A stretch of 36,066 bases of DNA from positions 1 to 36,066 of the forward strand of contig JAAFHV010000071.1 of the NCBI GenBank assembly GCA_013297655.1, written 5' to 3'. The translations under genes and the position numbers were made by a program. The notes below the pieces were generated by a model. It did no database searches. It was not told where the DNA came from and saw only the letters and a list, made by a program, of their open reading frames with translations. Positions 14,128 to 23,207 of this stretch are shown here, in pieces (the stretch's first letter is position 1; every line of letters begins with the position of its first letter). This DNA is from Myxococcales bacterium. Its GTDB lineage: Bacteria; Myxococcota_A; Polyangia; Polyangiales; Polyangiaceae.

Positions 14128-15699
14128 TCAGGCCTGCGCGAGGCGGCTCTTCGAGGACGCCATCGGGAGCGAGAGGTGAAACGTGGTGCCCCCTCCCTCC
14201 CGCCCCGCGCACTCGAGCGAGCCGCCGTGCGCCTCCACGATGCGCTTCGTGATCGCGAGGCCGAGCCCGGTCCCCTCGCCCTTCGTGGAGAAGAACGGAT
14301 CGAACACACGATCGCGAATTTCTTCCGGGATCCCGCCGCCGCGATCGCTCACGCAGACCGCGACGCTCATCCCCTCGGGGAGCACGTCGAGCTCGACGGT
14401 GCCGCCCGCCGGCATCGCCTCGCGCGCGTTCCGAAGGAGGTTCAAGATGGCTTGCCGGATCTGCGCCTCGTCGAAATGCACCGACGGGAGATCCTCCGGG
14501 ACGGTCACCGCGAGCACGCACCCGGCGCGCTCGATCTCCGGACGGCAGAACTTGGCGACGTCGTTGACGAGGCCGACGAGATCTTCGGAGTCGAGGCGCG
14601 GCGACGGGATACGTGCAAGACGCAGGTATTCTTCGGAGAGGCTGCCGAGGCGCTCCACCTCGCGTGTGATCGACGCGAGGAGCTCGTGGCTCTCTTTGCC
14701 CACGTCCTGGCCGCGGAGCTCCTCGTCCAAGAGCTCGATGTTGAGGGAGATCGAGCTGAGCGGGTTTCGGATCTCGTGCGTCACGTGGGCCGCCATCTTG
14801 CCGATCGCGGCGAGGCGCTCGTTCGCGACCGCTTGGCTCTGCGCGTCGCCGACCGCTTCGACCATTTTCTCGAACGCGACGGCGAGCTCGCCGATCTCGT
14901 CGGCGGCGGGTTTCATGGGCTTCGGCACACGATCGCCTTGCGCGACGGCGCGCGCACGGGCAGTGACGGCCGCGAGCGGACGCAAGATGCGGCTCACGTG
15001 GATGCTCATGCCGAGACCGACCGCGAGGCTGAACACCAAGAGCGCGATCATGAGGCCGATCGAGCGCCGCTCGCGCCGCTTCGCTTCGAGCGAGACCGCG
15101 TCCATCGAAGCGCCGACGCGGGTCGCGAGCGCCGCGATCTTCTTGTTCGCCTCGTGCTCGGCGGGGCCCACGCGAATGACCGCCTCGTTCACCGCGTTGC
15201 GATCGCCGCGCTCCATCGCGGAAAAGAGGTCCTCGAGCGCGACGCGATCGTGGAGGATTTGCGCGTCGATCGCGTCGAGGTCGGCCGCGAAGGCGCGCGA
15301 GAGATCGCGTGTCTCGCCGCTGCCGACGGCGACGAGATCGACCTCGATCGCGGCGCGGACCTCGCTCACGATCGCCTGCCGACCGTTCGCGAGCGGCCGC
15401 AACAAGAAGCGCATCGCGCTCGGATCACGGTCGTCGGCGGTGCCCTCGAGGAGGGTCGCGAGCGTCGACTGGGTGGCGCGAAGCTTCGCGAGGCGGAGCG
15501 CGACGGGGACGAAGCCCTTCGCGAGCTCCTCGTTGTCGTCGGCGACGCGGCGCTGCGAGTACACGCTGAACGCGAGCGTCACGACGAACGCGATCGTCGT
15601 CGCGAGGAACGCGACGAGCACGCGCCGCGCGACGCCCGCGCCACGGCCCTGGCGCGGCGGAGCCGCGCTCAGGGCCGTGTCGCCCCGCGGGCTATCCAC
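14128..15699 (-). CDS. Membrane sensor histidine kinase (HAMP-HisKA-HATPase)
   Basis: 523 residues with the GTG start at 15699. The order is: helix 1 (about 27-47), a helical extracytoplasmic sensor region (48-213), helix 2 (214-236), HAMP (to about 288), HisKA with phospho-acceptor His308 in HEIRNPL, and an HATPase domain with N-box NLLRN (420-424), DRGGGIP (452-458) and FDPFFSTKGEGTGLGLAI (466-483). The layout resembles NtrB/AtoS-type kinases. No response-regulator gene adjoins it. The proposed start lies 31 bases inside the upstream Fe-S gene, suggesting coupling; a later GTG near codon 27 is possible but would cut into helix 1. The signal sensed is unknown. Confidence 0.88.
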   Translation of the reverse strand: MDSPRGDTALSAAPPRQGRGAGVARRVLVAFLATTIAFVVTLAFSVYSQRRVADDNEELAKGFVPVALRLAKLRATQSTLATLLEGTADDRDPSAMRFLLRPLANGRQAIVSEVRAAIEVDLVAVGSGETRDLSRAFAADLDAIDAQILHDRVALEDLFSAMERGDRNAVNEAVIRVGPAEHEANKKIAALATRVGASMDAVSLEAKRRERRSIGLMIALLVFSLAVGLGMSIHVSRILRPLAAVTARARAVAQGDRVPKPMKPAADEIGELAVAFEKMVEAVGDAQSQAVANERLAAIGKMAAHVTHEIRNPLSSISLNIELLDEELRGQDVGKESHELLASITREVERLGSLSEEYLRLARIPSPRLDSEDLVGLVNDVAKFCRPEIERAGCVLAVTVPEDLPSVHFDEAQIRQAILNLLRNAREAMPAGGTVELDVLPEGMSVAVCVSDRGGGIPEEIRDRVFDPFFSTKGEGTGLGLAITKRIVEAHGGSLECAGREGGGTTFHLSLPMASSKSRLAQA

Positions 15700-16868
15700 G
15701 TCACCAGGTCGTGCACGCGAGCCTCGGGGGCGTTCCTCCGGAACGCCCCGAGGCTCGACGCGCACGCCGTCACGAGGGTGCCGCCGCCCTCGCGGTCGTG
15801 CTCTCGCACGACCGCGCGGGCGGCGTCGTTCGCGATGCTCGGGTGCGTGGCGGGCAAGAGCCCGCCCGCACCCGAGCATACCGAGTGCTCGCGGCTTTTC
15901 ACGAGCTCCTCGGGCGGACGCCCGAGGAGCCTCGTGAGCACCGCGCGCGGCGCGGCGACGACCCCGAGCCCACGCGAGAGCGAGCACGGATCGTGGTACC
16001 TCACGGAGCCGCGCGTCTCGGCTTCGGGCAACGTACGGAGCGCGTGGAGCTCCTTCGCCGCGCGCTCGACCAAGAGCTCCACCTTGCCGGCGCCGAGCTT
16101 CCGCGCGGGCGCTTCGACACGAAGCGCGCGCGCACACCCGGCGTCGACGACGAAGACCTCGTCGTACCCTTCGAGGCGCTCGACGAACGCGCCGAGGTGG
16201 CTCTCGAAGCGCTCTTCGTCGCCGGCGTGGAGGAGCGGCAACCCGCAGCACCCACCGACGAGGTGGACGTCGCGACCGGCGAGCGCGCGCGTCGCCGCGA
16301 GCGCCGCGCGGGCCTCGTCCTCGTGTTTGCGGAGGTAACCGCAGCCGACGACGAGCGCGGCGCGCGGCGCGGAGCGCTGCGAATCGCGCTCCGGCTCGGG
16401 ATCGATCACGCGGGCGCGCGCGGTCGCTTCCTCGGCGCGCGCGCTGAACGACGCGAGGACCCGAGTCGCCGCGTCGGGGGCGAGGCCGGCTTTGGTGACC
16501 GCGGTGCGCACGCGGAACAAGGTGTCGGCGACCGGATTTCCGTGATCACACGAGTGCTTGCACGCGCCGCAGCCCGTACACGCGAACGCGACCTTCGCGA
16601 AGCTCGACTCCATGACGAGGGCGCCGACCGGATCGCTCGCCTCGCTCGACAGGCCTGCGTCTGCCGACACCACGTCGCCGCGACCGAGATGGTACGCCGA
16701 CGACATCTTGCCCCACGGAGTGAGCGCCTCGCGCGGCTCCGCGTTCGAGACAGGGCACACGGTGCGGCATAGCTTTGGGCAAAACGTGCACGTCTCGAGC
16801 GCGACCTTCGACTCGGCCAACATGGGAAGCCGGTGAAAGGCGCGCTCGTCGGGCCTCGTCTTGCTCAT
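15669..16868 (-). CDS. Two-cluster Fe-S oxidoreductase with CCG domains (GlpC/HdrD/LutA-like)
   Basis: 399 residues. Two [4Fe-4S] ferredoxin-type motifs: CTFCPKLCRTVCPV (Cys27, 30, 34, 38) and CTGCGACKHSCDHGNP (Cys97, 100, 103, 107). A first CCG (cysteine-rich) domain shows VGCGYLRKHEDE and VGGCCGLPLLHAG (Cys207-Cys208). A second shows YHDPCSLSRGLGV and HSVCSGAGG, where the usual CCG is SGAGG, so the second site is incomplete. Relatives pass electrons between a dehydrogenase flavoprotein and quinone or disulfide. No flavoprotein partner is adjacent. The gene ends inside the kinase coding region. ATG 16868 is the only sensible start. Confidence 0.88.
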   Translation of the reverse strand: MSKTRPDERAFHRLPMLAESKVALETCTFCPKLCRTVCPVSNAEPREALTPWGKMSSAYHLGRGDVVSADAGLSSEASDPVGALVMESSFAKVAFACTGCGACKHSCDHGNPVADTLFRVRTAVTKAGLAPDAATRVLASFSARAEEATARARVIDPEPERDSQRSAPRAALVVGCGYLRKHEDEARAALAATRALAGRDVHLVGGCCGLPLLHAGDEERFESHLGAFVERLEGYDEVFVVDAGCARALRVEAPARKLGAGKVELLVERAAKELHALRTLPEAETRGSVRYHDPCSLSRGLGVVAAPRAVLTRLLGRPPEELVKSREHSVCSGAGGLLPATHPSIANDAARAVVREHDREGGGTLVTACASSLGAFRRNAPEARVHDLVTWIARGATRP

Positions 16869-16890
16869 GACATCGCTCCGTCGCGCGGGA

Positions 16891-16962
16891 CCGCGCGCAT
16901 GATGGCGCCCGGTCCCGCGCGCATGATGGCGCCCGGTCCCGCGCGCGTGATGGCGCCCGGTA
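16891..16962. repeat. Tandem repeat, 3 x 24 bases
   Basis: Units 16891-16914, 16915-16938 and 16939-16962; the first two are identical and the third differs at two positions. The array lies between the FHA gene stop (16978) and the Fe-S gene start (16868), so it would be in the leader of the Fe-S gene. Each unit contains GGCGCC. It could vary in copy number between strains. Confidence 0.85.
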
Positions 16963-16977
16963 GGACGCCGACCAGAA

Positions 16978-17844
16978 TCAGCGGAACGTGAAGCGGAGGT
17001 CGTGGTCGCATATGCGGAAGACGTCGCCCTCGGCGATTTGCTTCCGTGCGATTCGTTGACCGTTGTACTCGACCCCGTTCGTCGACCCCATATCGACGAT
17101 GAAGTAGACGCCGTTCTGGTACTCGACCATCGCGTGTTGGCGCGAAACGTTCGGGTCTTTGAGCGTAAGATCGCTCGACTGCCGACCGCGGCCGATGACG
17201 AAGCGGTCTTTGTTCACGGACCATTTTTCGCCCTGGTACATCACGCTGAGCGACGCACCTTGCGGACCGAATCCGTTGGCGCGGCCCGGCGGGGGACCAG
17301 GATCGCGGGATTCACGCGGCTCGCGCGACTCTCGTGGCTCGCGGGCCTCGCGTTGAGGCGGAGGCCTCTCGCGCTCGCGCTCGACGGGAGGGGGCGGGTT
17401 GCGCGGGTACGCGGGAGCCTGCTGGCCCCGCGGGGGAGGAGGCATCGGGAGCCCGCTTCCACCACCACCACCGCCACCACCCAGCGGCGGCGCTTGGCGG
17501 CCCGGGTTGAGCGTGGGGTGCCGAGGCGGAGGCGGAGGCATACCCCCTCCACCGCCGCGCGGGAGCGGAGGCGGCGGGAGCCGACCGGTGGGAGGAATCG
17601 TACCTCGCGAAGGCATCGGGGGCGGCGGCGGAGCGCTCGCGTATCCCGGATCACGGCTCGGGGGCGGCTCGCGCATCGGCGCGCGCTCCCCGTAGTTCCG
17701 TTGCCGCGAGTACTGCTTCATCGACTCGTTGATGAGGTAGTCGACGCTGCACTCGAGCTCGCGCGCCATCTGCTCGAACGTGTCCCACAATACGTCGCGG
17801 CACTGGAAGGTTCGCGGGCTTTTCTTGTTCGGATCCGAGCTCAT
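16978..17844 (-). CDS. RHH-like and FHA domain protein joined by Pro/Gly linker
   Basis: 288 residues. The N-terminus (about 11-50) reads as a ribbon-helix-helix-like module: a short strand TFQCRDV, then two helices ending SVDYLINESMKQYSRQR. About 55-195 is a low-complexity linker of proline, glycine and arginine/glutamate runs. From about 199 to 288 is an FHA phosphothreonine-binding domain with IGRG (217-220), SRQH (234-237) and GSTNG (Asn256). It is a cytoplasmic adaptor probably reading Ser/Thr kinase phosphorylation; the N-terminal module may dimerise or bind DNA. The start follows AAGGGG 10 bases upstream of ATG 17844. No kinase gene is adjacent. Confidence 0.85.
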   Translation of the reverse strand: MSSDPNKKSPRTFQCRDVLWDTFEQMARELECSVDYLINESMKQYSRQRNYGERAPMREPPPSRDPGYASAPPPPPMPSRGTIPPTGRLPPPPLPRGGGGGMPPPPPRHPTLNPGRQAPPLGGGGGGGGSGLPMPPPPRGQQAPAYPRNPPPPVERERERPPPQREAREPRESREPRESRDPGPPPGRANGFGPQGASLSVMYQGEKWSVNKDRFVIGRGRQSSDLTLKDPNVSRQHAMVEYQNGVYFIVDMGSTNGVEYNGQRIARKQIAEGDVFRICDHDLRFTFR

Positions 17845-18202
17845 CGAGACCCCTTGGCGTGCCTTCTGGGTGAGTCGCTTCGCGGAGGCGAAGTGGGGAG
17901 TTGTAGACGATCGCCAGCGTGTTTGGCGACGGCACCGAGGGTCCCGGGTCGTGGACCTTCGATGAGGGAGGGCCTTCCGGCAAGCGAAGGCGAAAGTGGA
18001 CGATGCCCGTTTCGGGCAACCATGGAGAAGTTTTCCGCAAAAAAGGGCGCGCCCGCAAGACCTACTTTGAGAGCTCGCGACCGGAGCGGTGAGGAAACCG
18101 ACCCGGACCGCAGAACGAGCCCGTGTCTCGAGCCAAAAACCAGCCGCCCGCGCCTGCACGTGGCACGCGGGCCTATCCCCGGACGCAGAGCTAGAGGGAT
18201 CG
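17845..18202. other. 358-base intergenic region
   Basis: Lies between the FHA gene start and the HEAT-like lipoprotein stop, both on the minus strand. It holds a hairpin GCCCG-TTT-CGGGC (18005-18017), the terminator-like structure at 18135-18172, and an imperfect dyad CGCCA-GCGTGTT-TGGCG at about 17912-17928 that resembles the palindromes of the sodB-rdgB array. No gene seen. Confidence 0.6.
18135..18172 (-). terminator. Probable terminator of the HEAT-like lipoprotein gene
   Basis: On the minus strand GCCCGCG (18172-18166) pairs with CGCGGGC (18152-18146), followed within 7 bases by TTTTT (18139-18135). It lies 30 bases past the stop of the lipoprotein gene at 18203. Confidence 0.55.
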
Positions 18203-19846
18203 TCACTTGGACATCGAGGGGATGATGGCGAACTTCACGAGGTCGCCGACCGTCTTGAGCTCTTTGGGCTCGGTCTCGTCGGGCTTGCCGCCGGCCTTGG
18301 GTACGTTGACCTTCCAGTCGCACTCGTCTTCTTTTTCGCACTTCCCGTTCGGGAGGAGCGCCGTGTCGTTCTCGAAGGGCTGCACCTGGCCGATGTCGGC
18401 CTTGTGGCCCTCGTAGAACGAGCCGAGGGCGACCACCTTCGGACCGATCGTCTTCGACTGGAGGTACGTCGCGATGACGCCTTTGCCGTCGGCCATTTTG
18501 GCGATGGCCTGGCCGTAAGAGAGCGGCTCGGTCATGCCCATTTTGGCCTTGTCGGTCTTCGGCATGCGCTCCATGAACTCGGGCACGCCCTTCGCGGTCG
18601 TGTTGTTCAAGATCATGCCTGCCGCAACCCAACGCACCTTCCACTTCTTCTGATCGAAGAGGGTGTAGAGCTTCGGGACGATCGCCTCTTTGGGGTACTC
18701 GCCGAGGCGCAAGAACGCGACGTCGCGCACGGAGTCGGGGGTGTTTTCGTCGCGCGCGATCGCGAAGATGTGCTCGAGATCCTTCGTGTTGCTCTTGTCC
18801 ATGCGGCCCTCGAGGGCGGCGAGGGCGAGCTTTCGGCGATCTTCTTTTTGCTTCGTGTCGCCGGCGAACTGGATGAGGAACTCGATCGCGGGACGACCGC
18901 CGACCTTCTTCATCGCGACGAAGACTTCTTCCGTGAGGCGACGGTCCAGCATCTTGTCGATCTGCTGACCGACCTGAGCGTCGTTCGCCTTCACGTTGCT
19001 CTTCTCGTTGTACTCCTTGACGACCTTCTTCTGCGCCTCGTTCCACTCGGGAGTGAGGAGCTTCTTCGCCAAGATCACGAGGTTTTCGGAGGCCTTCAGC
19101 TTGGTCTCGGGCTCGCCGATCTCGTTGATGAGGCCGCACATGCGATCGATGCGGTTCGCGCTCTCGGTGATGAGCGCGGGCAGCGTGCGGACGCTGGACG
19201 GGCCGAGAAAGCGCATCATCTGCTCGACGCTGTACTGCTGCGAGCTGTTCTCGAGGCGATCCTCGAAGCCGGCCTGCACCCACTTGATGAGCGCGGCAGA
19301 GAGCTCCTTCCGGGTGTTCTCGTCGCCGACGAGGGTGGGCTCGTTGGAGAGCATCGCGAAGGCGGCGTCCTTGTAGGGGATCGACAGATCTTCCGGAAGG
19401 CGACCTTCGGGCGTACGCGGCGGCGGGGCGGACTCCATCTCCTTGACGAGCGTGGGGGCCATGCCGTTGACGACCATCTTCCGGTTCTCTTCGTCGAGTT
19501 GCTTGAGAGCACCCTCGCGCCAGACGCCTTCGTCGTCCTTGTATTTGTCGAAGAGCATGGTGAAGCCGACCTTCTTGCCGCCGCGCGGACGCATCCGCAC
19601 GAGGGAGAGGGCCGCTTCGACGCGGAGCTCAGGACGGTACTTGTCGTGGGTGAGGACCGCGACGAGCTTCAGGGGACCGCGCTCGGTGCCTTCCCATCGC
19701 TTGACGTCGGTCTCGCTCACCGCGCAGCCGCCAAGAACGCTGGTGGCGCCCAGAGTGCCGATCACGCTCGCCAACAAGATGGCCCGGGCAGGCCACATCG
19801 AAGGGGTCGTGCGGCTCGAGAACTTTCGCTTGGTTTCGACGGCCAT
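18203..19846 (-). CDS. Lipoprotein with HEAT-like helical repeats
   Basis: 547 residues. A basic N-terminus and hydrophobic core end in VLGGC, placing the lipid cysteine at 41. The mature part is mostly helical, with repeated segments of the form LKLVAVLTHDKYRPELRVEA, RRKLALAALEGR, VRDVAFLRLGEYPKEAIV and WKVRWVAAGMILN; these look like HEAT/armadillo repeats. The last 110 residues (from about 440) are less regular and include a CEKEDEC pair. No enzyme motif is seen; a periplasmic scaffolding or protein-contact role is inferred. The start is ATG 19846, divergent from ftsK with 261 bases between. A terminator-like hairpin follows the stop. Confidence 0.75.
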   Translation of the reverse strand: MAVETKRKFSSRTTPSMWPARAILLASVIGTLGATSVLGGCAVSETDVKRWEGTERGPLKLVAVLTHDKYRPELRVEAALSLVRMRPRGGKKVGFTMLFDKYKDDEGVWREGALKQLDEENRKMVVNGMAPTLVKEMESAPPPRTPEGRLPEDLSIPYKDAAFAMLSNEPTLVGDENTRKELSAALIKWVQAGFEDRLENSSQQYSVEQMMRFLGPSSVRTLPALITESANRIDRMCGLINEIGEPETKLKASENLVILAKKLLTPEWNEAQKKVVKEYNEKSNVKANDAQVGQQIDKMLDRRLTEEVFVAMKKVGGRPAIEFLIQFAGDTKQKEDRRKLALAALEGRMDKSNTKDLEHIFAIARDENTPDSVRDVAFLRLGEYPKEAIVPKLYTLFDQKKWKVRWVAAGMILNNTTAKGVPEFMERMPKTDKAKMGMTEPLSYGQAIAKMADGKGVIATYLQSKTIGPKVVALGSFYEGHKADIGQVQPFENDTALLPNGKCEKEDECDWKVNVPKAGGKPDETEPKELKTVGDLVKFAIIPSMSK

Positions 19847-20055
19847 CTCTCCTCGTCCAGTCCTGTCCGGGCCCCGAAAGAGCGAGCGTAGGCTGCGCCC
19901 TCCCGAAGACGGCGCGAAAGCCCGGGAGCCTTCCCCGGCGCTTCCGCAAGGGCTTCATGCTACGCGAACCGGTCGCCCCCAATCCAACAAACTTCCGCCA
20001 CCGCTCCGCAAGGCCCACAGTCTCGTGAATGCGCGGGCGATGGTGCTCCGTGAAC

Positions 20056-20085
20056 TTGCCCCAACGGGGCTTCCACACATAGGCT
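20056..20085 (+). promoter_or_regulatory. Candidate ftsK promoter
   Basis: TTGCCC (20056-20061), an 18-base spacer and TAGGCT (20080-20085), 22 bases before the ATG. Partial match to a sigma-70 consensus, by eye only. Confidence 0.3.
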
Positions 20086-20107
20086 CCGATGTAGGACAAT
20101 CCGGAGC

Positions 20108-22945
20108 ATGGCGTTCCCTCTACTCGCCCAACGTCGGCCCGAAGCGCAGCTTCCCTCGAACAACCGTGTCCCCACGGTGCTCGGCGCGGGAGCAGGCGCT
20201 CTCGCACGGCATCGTGAGATCGCAGCCCTCGGCATGTGGACCTCGGCGGTCTTCTTGGGGCTCGCGCTCGCTTCTTACATCGGCGAGCCGTCGACGGCGC
20301 CGACCCCGAACGGGATCCCGCACGACGCGCTCGTGGGGGAGAACTGGGTCGGACCGGTAGGCGAGGCGTGCGCACGGTGTTTGGTGCAGCTCGTCGGCCT
20401 CGCGGCGTGGGCGATCCCGCTCGAGATGTTCCTCCTCGGGATCCCGTTCGTGCGCGGCAAGCCGAACAACATGACGCCCGCGCGGCTCGGCGGCGACATG
20501 CTCATCCTCGTGCTCGGCGCGGCGATGGTGCAGGTCGGATGGCCCACGCTCACGGCGTTCGGGAAGCACTCCGCGGCGGGCCTCGTGGGTGAGCTCTTCG
20601 GAGAGGTGGCGCGCTCGCTCTTCTCTACCGTGGGCTCGTTCTTGGTCGGGTTTTCGCTGCTCGGGCTCATTCTCATCGCGCGGGCGACGTTCTCGTTCAT
20701 CGCGCTGATGCGTGCAATCTTCACGTTCTTCCGGTCGGGCCTCTTCCGCACCGCGAACGGCGCGAAGTCGATCGCGGAGGCGTGGCGCGCGGCGCGGGAT
20801 CACGAGCGCGCCGAGATGGAGAAAGAGCGCGCGGAGGCGACCCCGAAGATCAAGCTGACCCGCGGGGAAGAAGCGTTCGTCGCGGCCGAGCTCGACAACG
20901 ACGACGACACGTTCGTGCCGCCGATGGACTCCGCGCTCCCGCCGCCGGTAAAGGCGAAGCGCTCGCGAGCGAAGAAGATCTCTGCCCTCGATCCGAGCGG
21001 CGAAGGCGAGCCCACGGTCGAAGACGCCGCGCCTGCGACGATGCGTGACGTCGCGTTCGAGGCGGAAAAAGCGCCTCGCAGCCGCAAGAAGAAAGACACC
21101 ATCGACGCTCCGCTCGCGCCGGCGATCGACTCCGAGATCGCCGACGACAGCGAAGACTCGCTCGAAGGTGGCGATACGAGCGACACGAGCGACGACGACG
21201 ACGACAGCGCGCCCCCTCCCGCGCCGCTCCCGAAGCGGATCGAGATCAAGCTCGGCGATCCGAAGGGCGACAAGGCGAAGAGCGCTGCGCCGACCGCGTC
21301 GACCGCATCTACCGCCGCGCCGGAAGCGCCCGCGCCGAACAGCTTCAAGATCGTCGACACGTCGGCCGCTCTCGAAAAAGAGAAGCCCACGAAGCCGGAG
21401 AAAGGCGACCGTCTCGTGCCCGCCCTCGGGGCCGGGTTCCGCCTCCCGCCGCTCGACATGCTCGACGCCGCGATCGTCGATCCGAGCCTCGTCATCGACG
21501 AAGCGCTGCTCCACCGCAACGCGGAGCTCTTGATCAAGACGCTTGCAGACTACAAGGTTTCCGGGAAGGTCGAAGAGATCCTGCCCGGGCCGGTGGTGAC
21601 CACGTTCGAGGTGTCGCCCGTCGCTGGCACGAAGGTGTCGCGGGTGGCCTCGCTCGCGGACGACCTCGCCCTCGCCCTCGCCAAGAAGGTGCGCATCGTC
21701 GCGCCGATCCCTGGGAAAAACCGCATCGGATTCGAGCTCCCGAACGAAAAGCGTCTCGCGGTGAACCTGCGCGATTTGGTCGAGGATCGAAGGTTCCAGC
21801 AGCTCGACGTGCCGCTCCCGGTCGTGCTCGGGCGCGACATCGTGGGCAACCCGGTGTACGCCGACCTCGCGAGCATGCCGCACGTGATCGTCGCCGGCGC
21901 GACCGGCGCGGGCAAGAGCGTAGGCCTCAACGTGATGCTCACGTCGCTCCTCTATCGGCGCACGCCGGAAGAGATGCGTCTCCTCTTGATCGACCCCAAG
22001 GTCGTGGAGCTTGCGCCCTTCGATCGCATCCCGCACATGCTGCTCCCGGTCGTGACCGACATGAAGCAGGCGGCGACGGCGCTCAAGTGGGCGGTCGACG
22101 AGATGGAGCGCCGCTACCAGATGTTCGCCGACGCCGGCACGAAGAACATCGGCACGTACAACGCGTGGGCGAAGCGCGTGGAGCGTGGCGAGGCTCGAAA
22201 TCCCCTCCCGAAGCAGGTGATCGGGAAAGACTTCAATGGCTTCGAGGACGCGGTCGCGCCGGGCGAAGGCGAAGAGGGCACCCAGCCGTTGCCGGAGAAG
22301 CTCCCTCACCTCGTCATCGTCGTCGACGAGTTCGCCGACCTCATGATGCAGCAGGGGAAAGAAGTGGAGACCTCGGTCGCGAGGCTCGCGCAGAAGGCCC
22401 GCGCCGCCGGCATGCACGTCATCCTCGCGACGCAGCGACCGAGCGTGGACGTCATCACCGGCATGATCAAAGCGAACTTTCCTACCCGCATCGCGTTCCG
22501 CGTCGCGCAGAAGATCGACAGCCGCACGATCCTCGACGAGCAAGGCGCCGAGCACCTCCTCGGCAAGGGCGACATGCTCGTGAAGCTGAACGGAACGAAC
22601 GACACTCGCCGCGTGCAGTGCCCGTTCTTGAGTGAAGAAGAAGTCCTGAAGATCATGGACTTTTTGCGACTCCAGGGCGAGCCCGTCTACGACGAGAACA
22701 TCCTCAAGCCGCGCGACGACGAAGCGTCCGCCGACGCCGAAGAAGATGCCGAGCAAGATCCCATGTACGACCAGGCGGTGCGCCTCGTCGCCGACACGAA
22801 GCGCTGCTCCACGTCGTGGCTCCAGCGCAAGCTCGGCCTCGGGTACAACCGCGCCGCGCGCATCGTCGAGATGATGGAGAAGCGCGGGCTCGTAGGCGGA
22901 GCGAACGGCTCGAAGGACCGCGAGGTCTTGTTCGACGCGATCTAA
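20108..22945 (+). CDS. ftsK: DNA translocase FtsK
   Basis: 945 residues. Four membrane helices at about 42-58, 93-114, 129-147 and 172-200 anchor it at the division site. An acidic, lysine- and alanine-rich linker runs to about 450. The RecA-like motor carries Walker A GATGAGKS (597-604) and Walker B VIVVDEFADLM (Asp740-Glu741), with HVILATQRPSVDVITG and NFPTRIAFRV following. The C-terminal winged-helix gamma domain, about 875-945, has DTKRCSTSWLQRKLGLGYNRAARIVEMME and would read oriented FtsK sites on the chromosome. It pumps DNA and drives XerCD dimer resolution during septation. GGAG precedes the ATG closely. A hairpin follows the stop. Confidence 0.97.
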   Translation: MAFPLLAQRRPEAQLPSNNRVPTVLGAGAGALARHREIAALGMWTSAVFLGLALASYIGEPSTAPTPNGIPHDALVGENWVGPVGEACARCLVQLVGLAAWAIPLEMFLLGIPFVRGKPNNMTPARLGGDMLILVLGAAMVQVGWPTLTAFGKHSAAGLVGELFGEVARSLFSTVGSFLVGFSLLGLILIARATFSFIALMRAIFTFFRSGLFRTANGAKSIAEAWRAARDHERAEMEKERAEATPKIKLTRGEEAFVAAELDNDDDTFVPPMDSALPPPVKAKRSRAKKISALDPSGEGEPTVEDAAPATMRDVAFEAEKAPRSRKKKDTIDAPLAPAIDSEIADDSEDSLEGGDTSDTSDDDDDSAPPPAPLPKRIEIKLGDPKGDKAKSAAPTASTASTAAPEAPAPNSFKIVDTSAALEKEKPTKPEKGDRLVPALGAGFRLPPLDMLDAAIVDPSLVIDEALLHRNAELLIKTLADYKVSGKVEEILPGPVVTTFEVSPVAGTKVSRVASLADDLALALAKKVRIVAPIPGKNRIGFELPNEKRLAVNLRDLVEDRRFQQLDVPLPVVLGRDIVGNPVYADLASMPHVIVAGATGAGKSVGLNVMLTSLLYRRTPEEMRLLLIDPKVVELAPFDRIPHMLLPVVTDMKQAATALKWAVDEMERRYQMFADAGTKNIGTYNAWAKRVERGEARNPLPKQVIGKDFNGFEDAVAPGEGEEGTQPLPEKLPHLVIVVDEFADLMMQQGKEVETSVARLAQKARAAGMHVILATQRPSVDVITGMIKANFPTRIAFRVAQKIDSRTILDEQGAEHLLGKGDMLVKLNGTNDTRRVQCPFLSEEEVLKIMDFLRLQGEPVYDENILKPRDDEASADAEEDAEQDPMYDQAVRLVADTKRCSTSWLQRKLGLGYNRAARIVEMMEKRGLVGGANGSKDREVLFDAI

Positions 22946-22947
22946 CG

Positions 22948-22978
22948 GAGGCGACGCGCGGAAGTGCGTCGTCGCCTC
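22948..22978 (+). terminator. Hairpin after ftsK
   Basis: GAGGCGACG (22948-22956) pairs perfectly with CGTCGCCTC (22970-22978), starting three bases after the ftsK stop. There is no T-run, so terminator function is probable but not certain. Confidence 0.45.
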
Positions 22979-23207
22979 GCCCGGCCTCGCGGCGCGACGC
23001 CTGACGCGTCTCGAGCATCGCGCTCGGACCTACGCGCGTCGCTCGGGACCGACCACGCGAGCGCTGCCTCCCGGCGTCGAACCCGAAGAAGTCCTGCCAC
23101 GCAGGTGCTTGCATCTTGTATGGGAGCGAAACCACGCGAGCCGCGAAGCCGACGCAAATCGGCGGAGAGCCTATCGAATCAAGCGACTCGGTGCGCTCGT
23201 GGAATGA

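Noticed and set aside
20120-22756. 878-codon minus-strand frame opposite ftsK
   Set aside because: A mirror of FtsK coding bias with no motifs.
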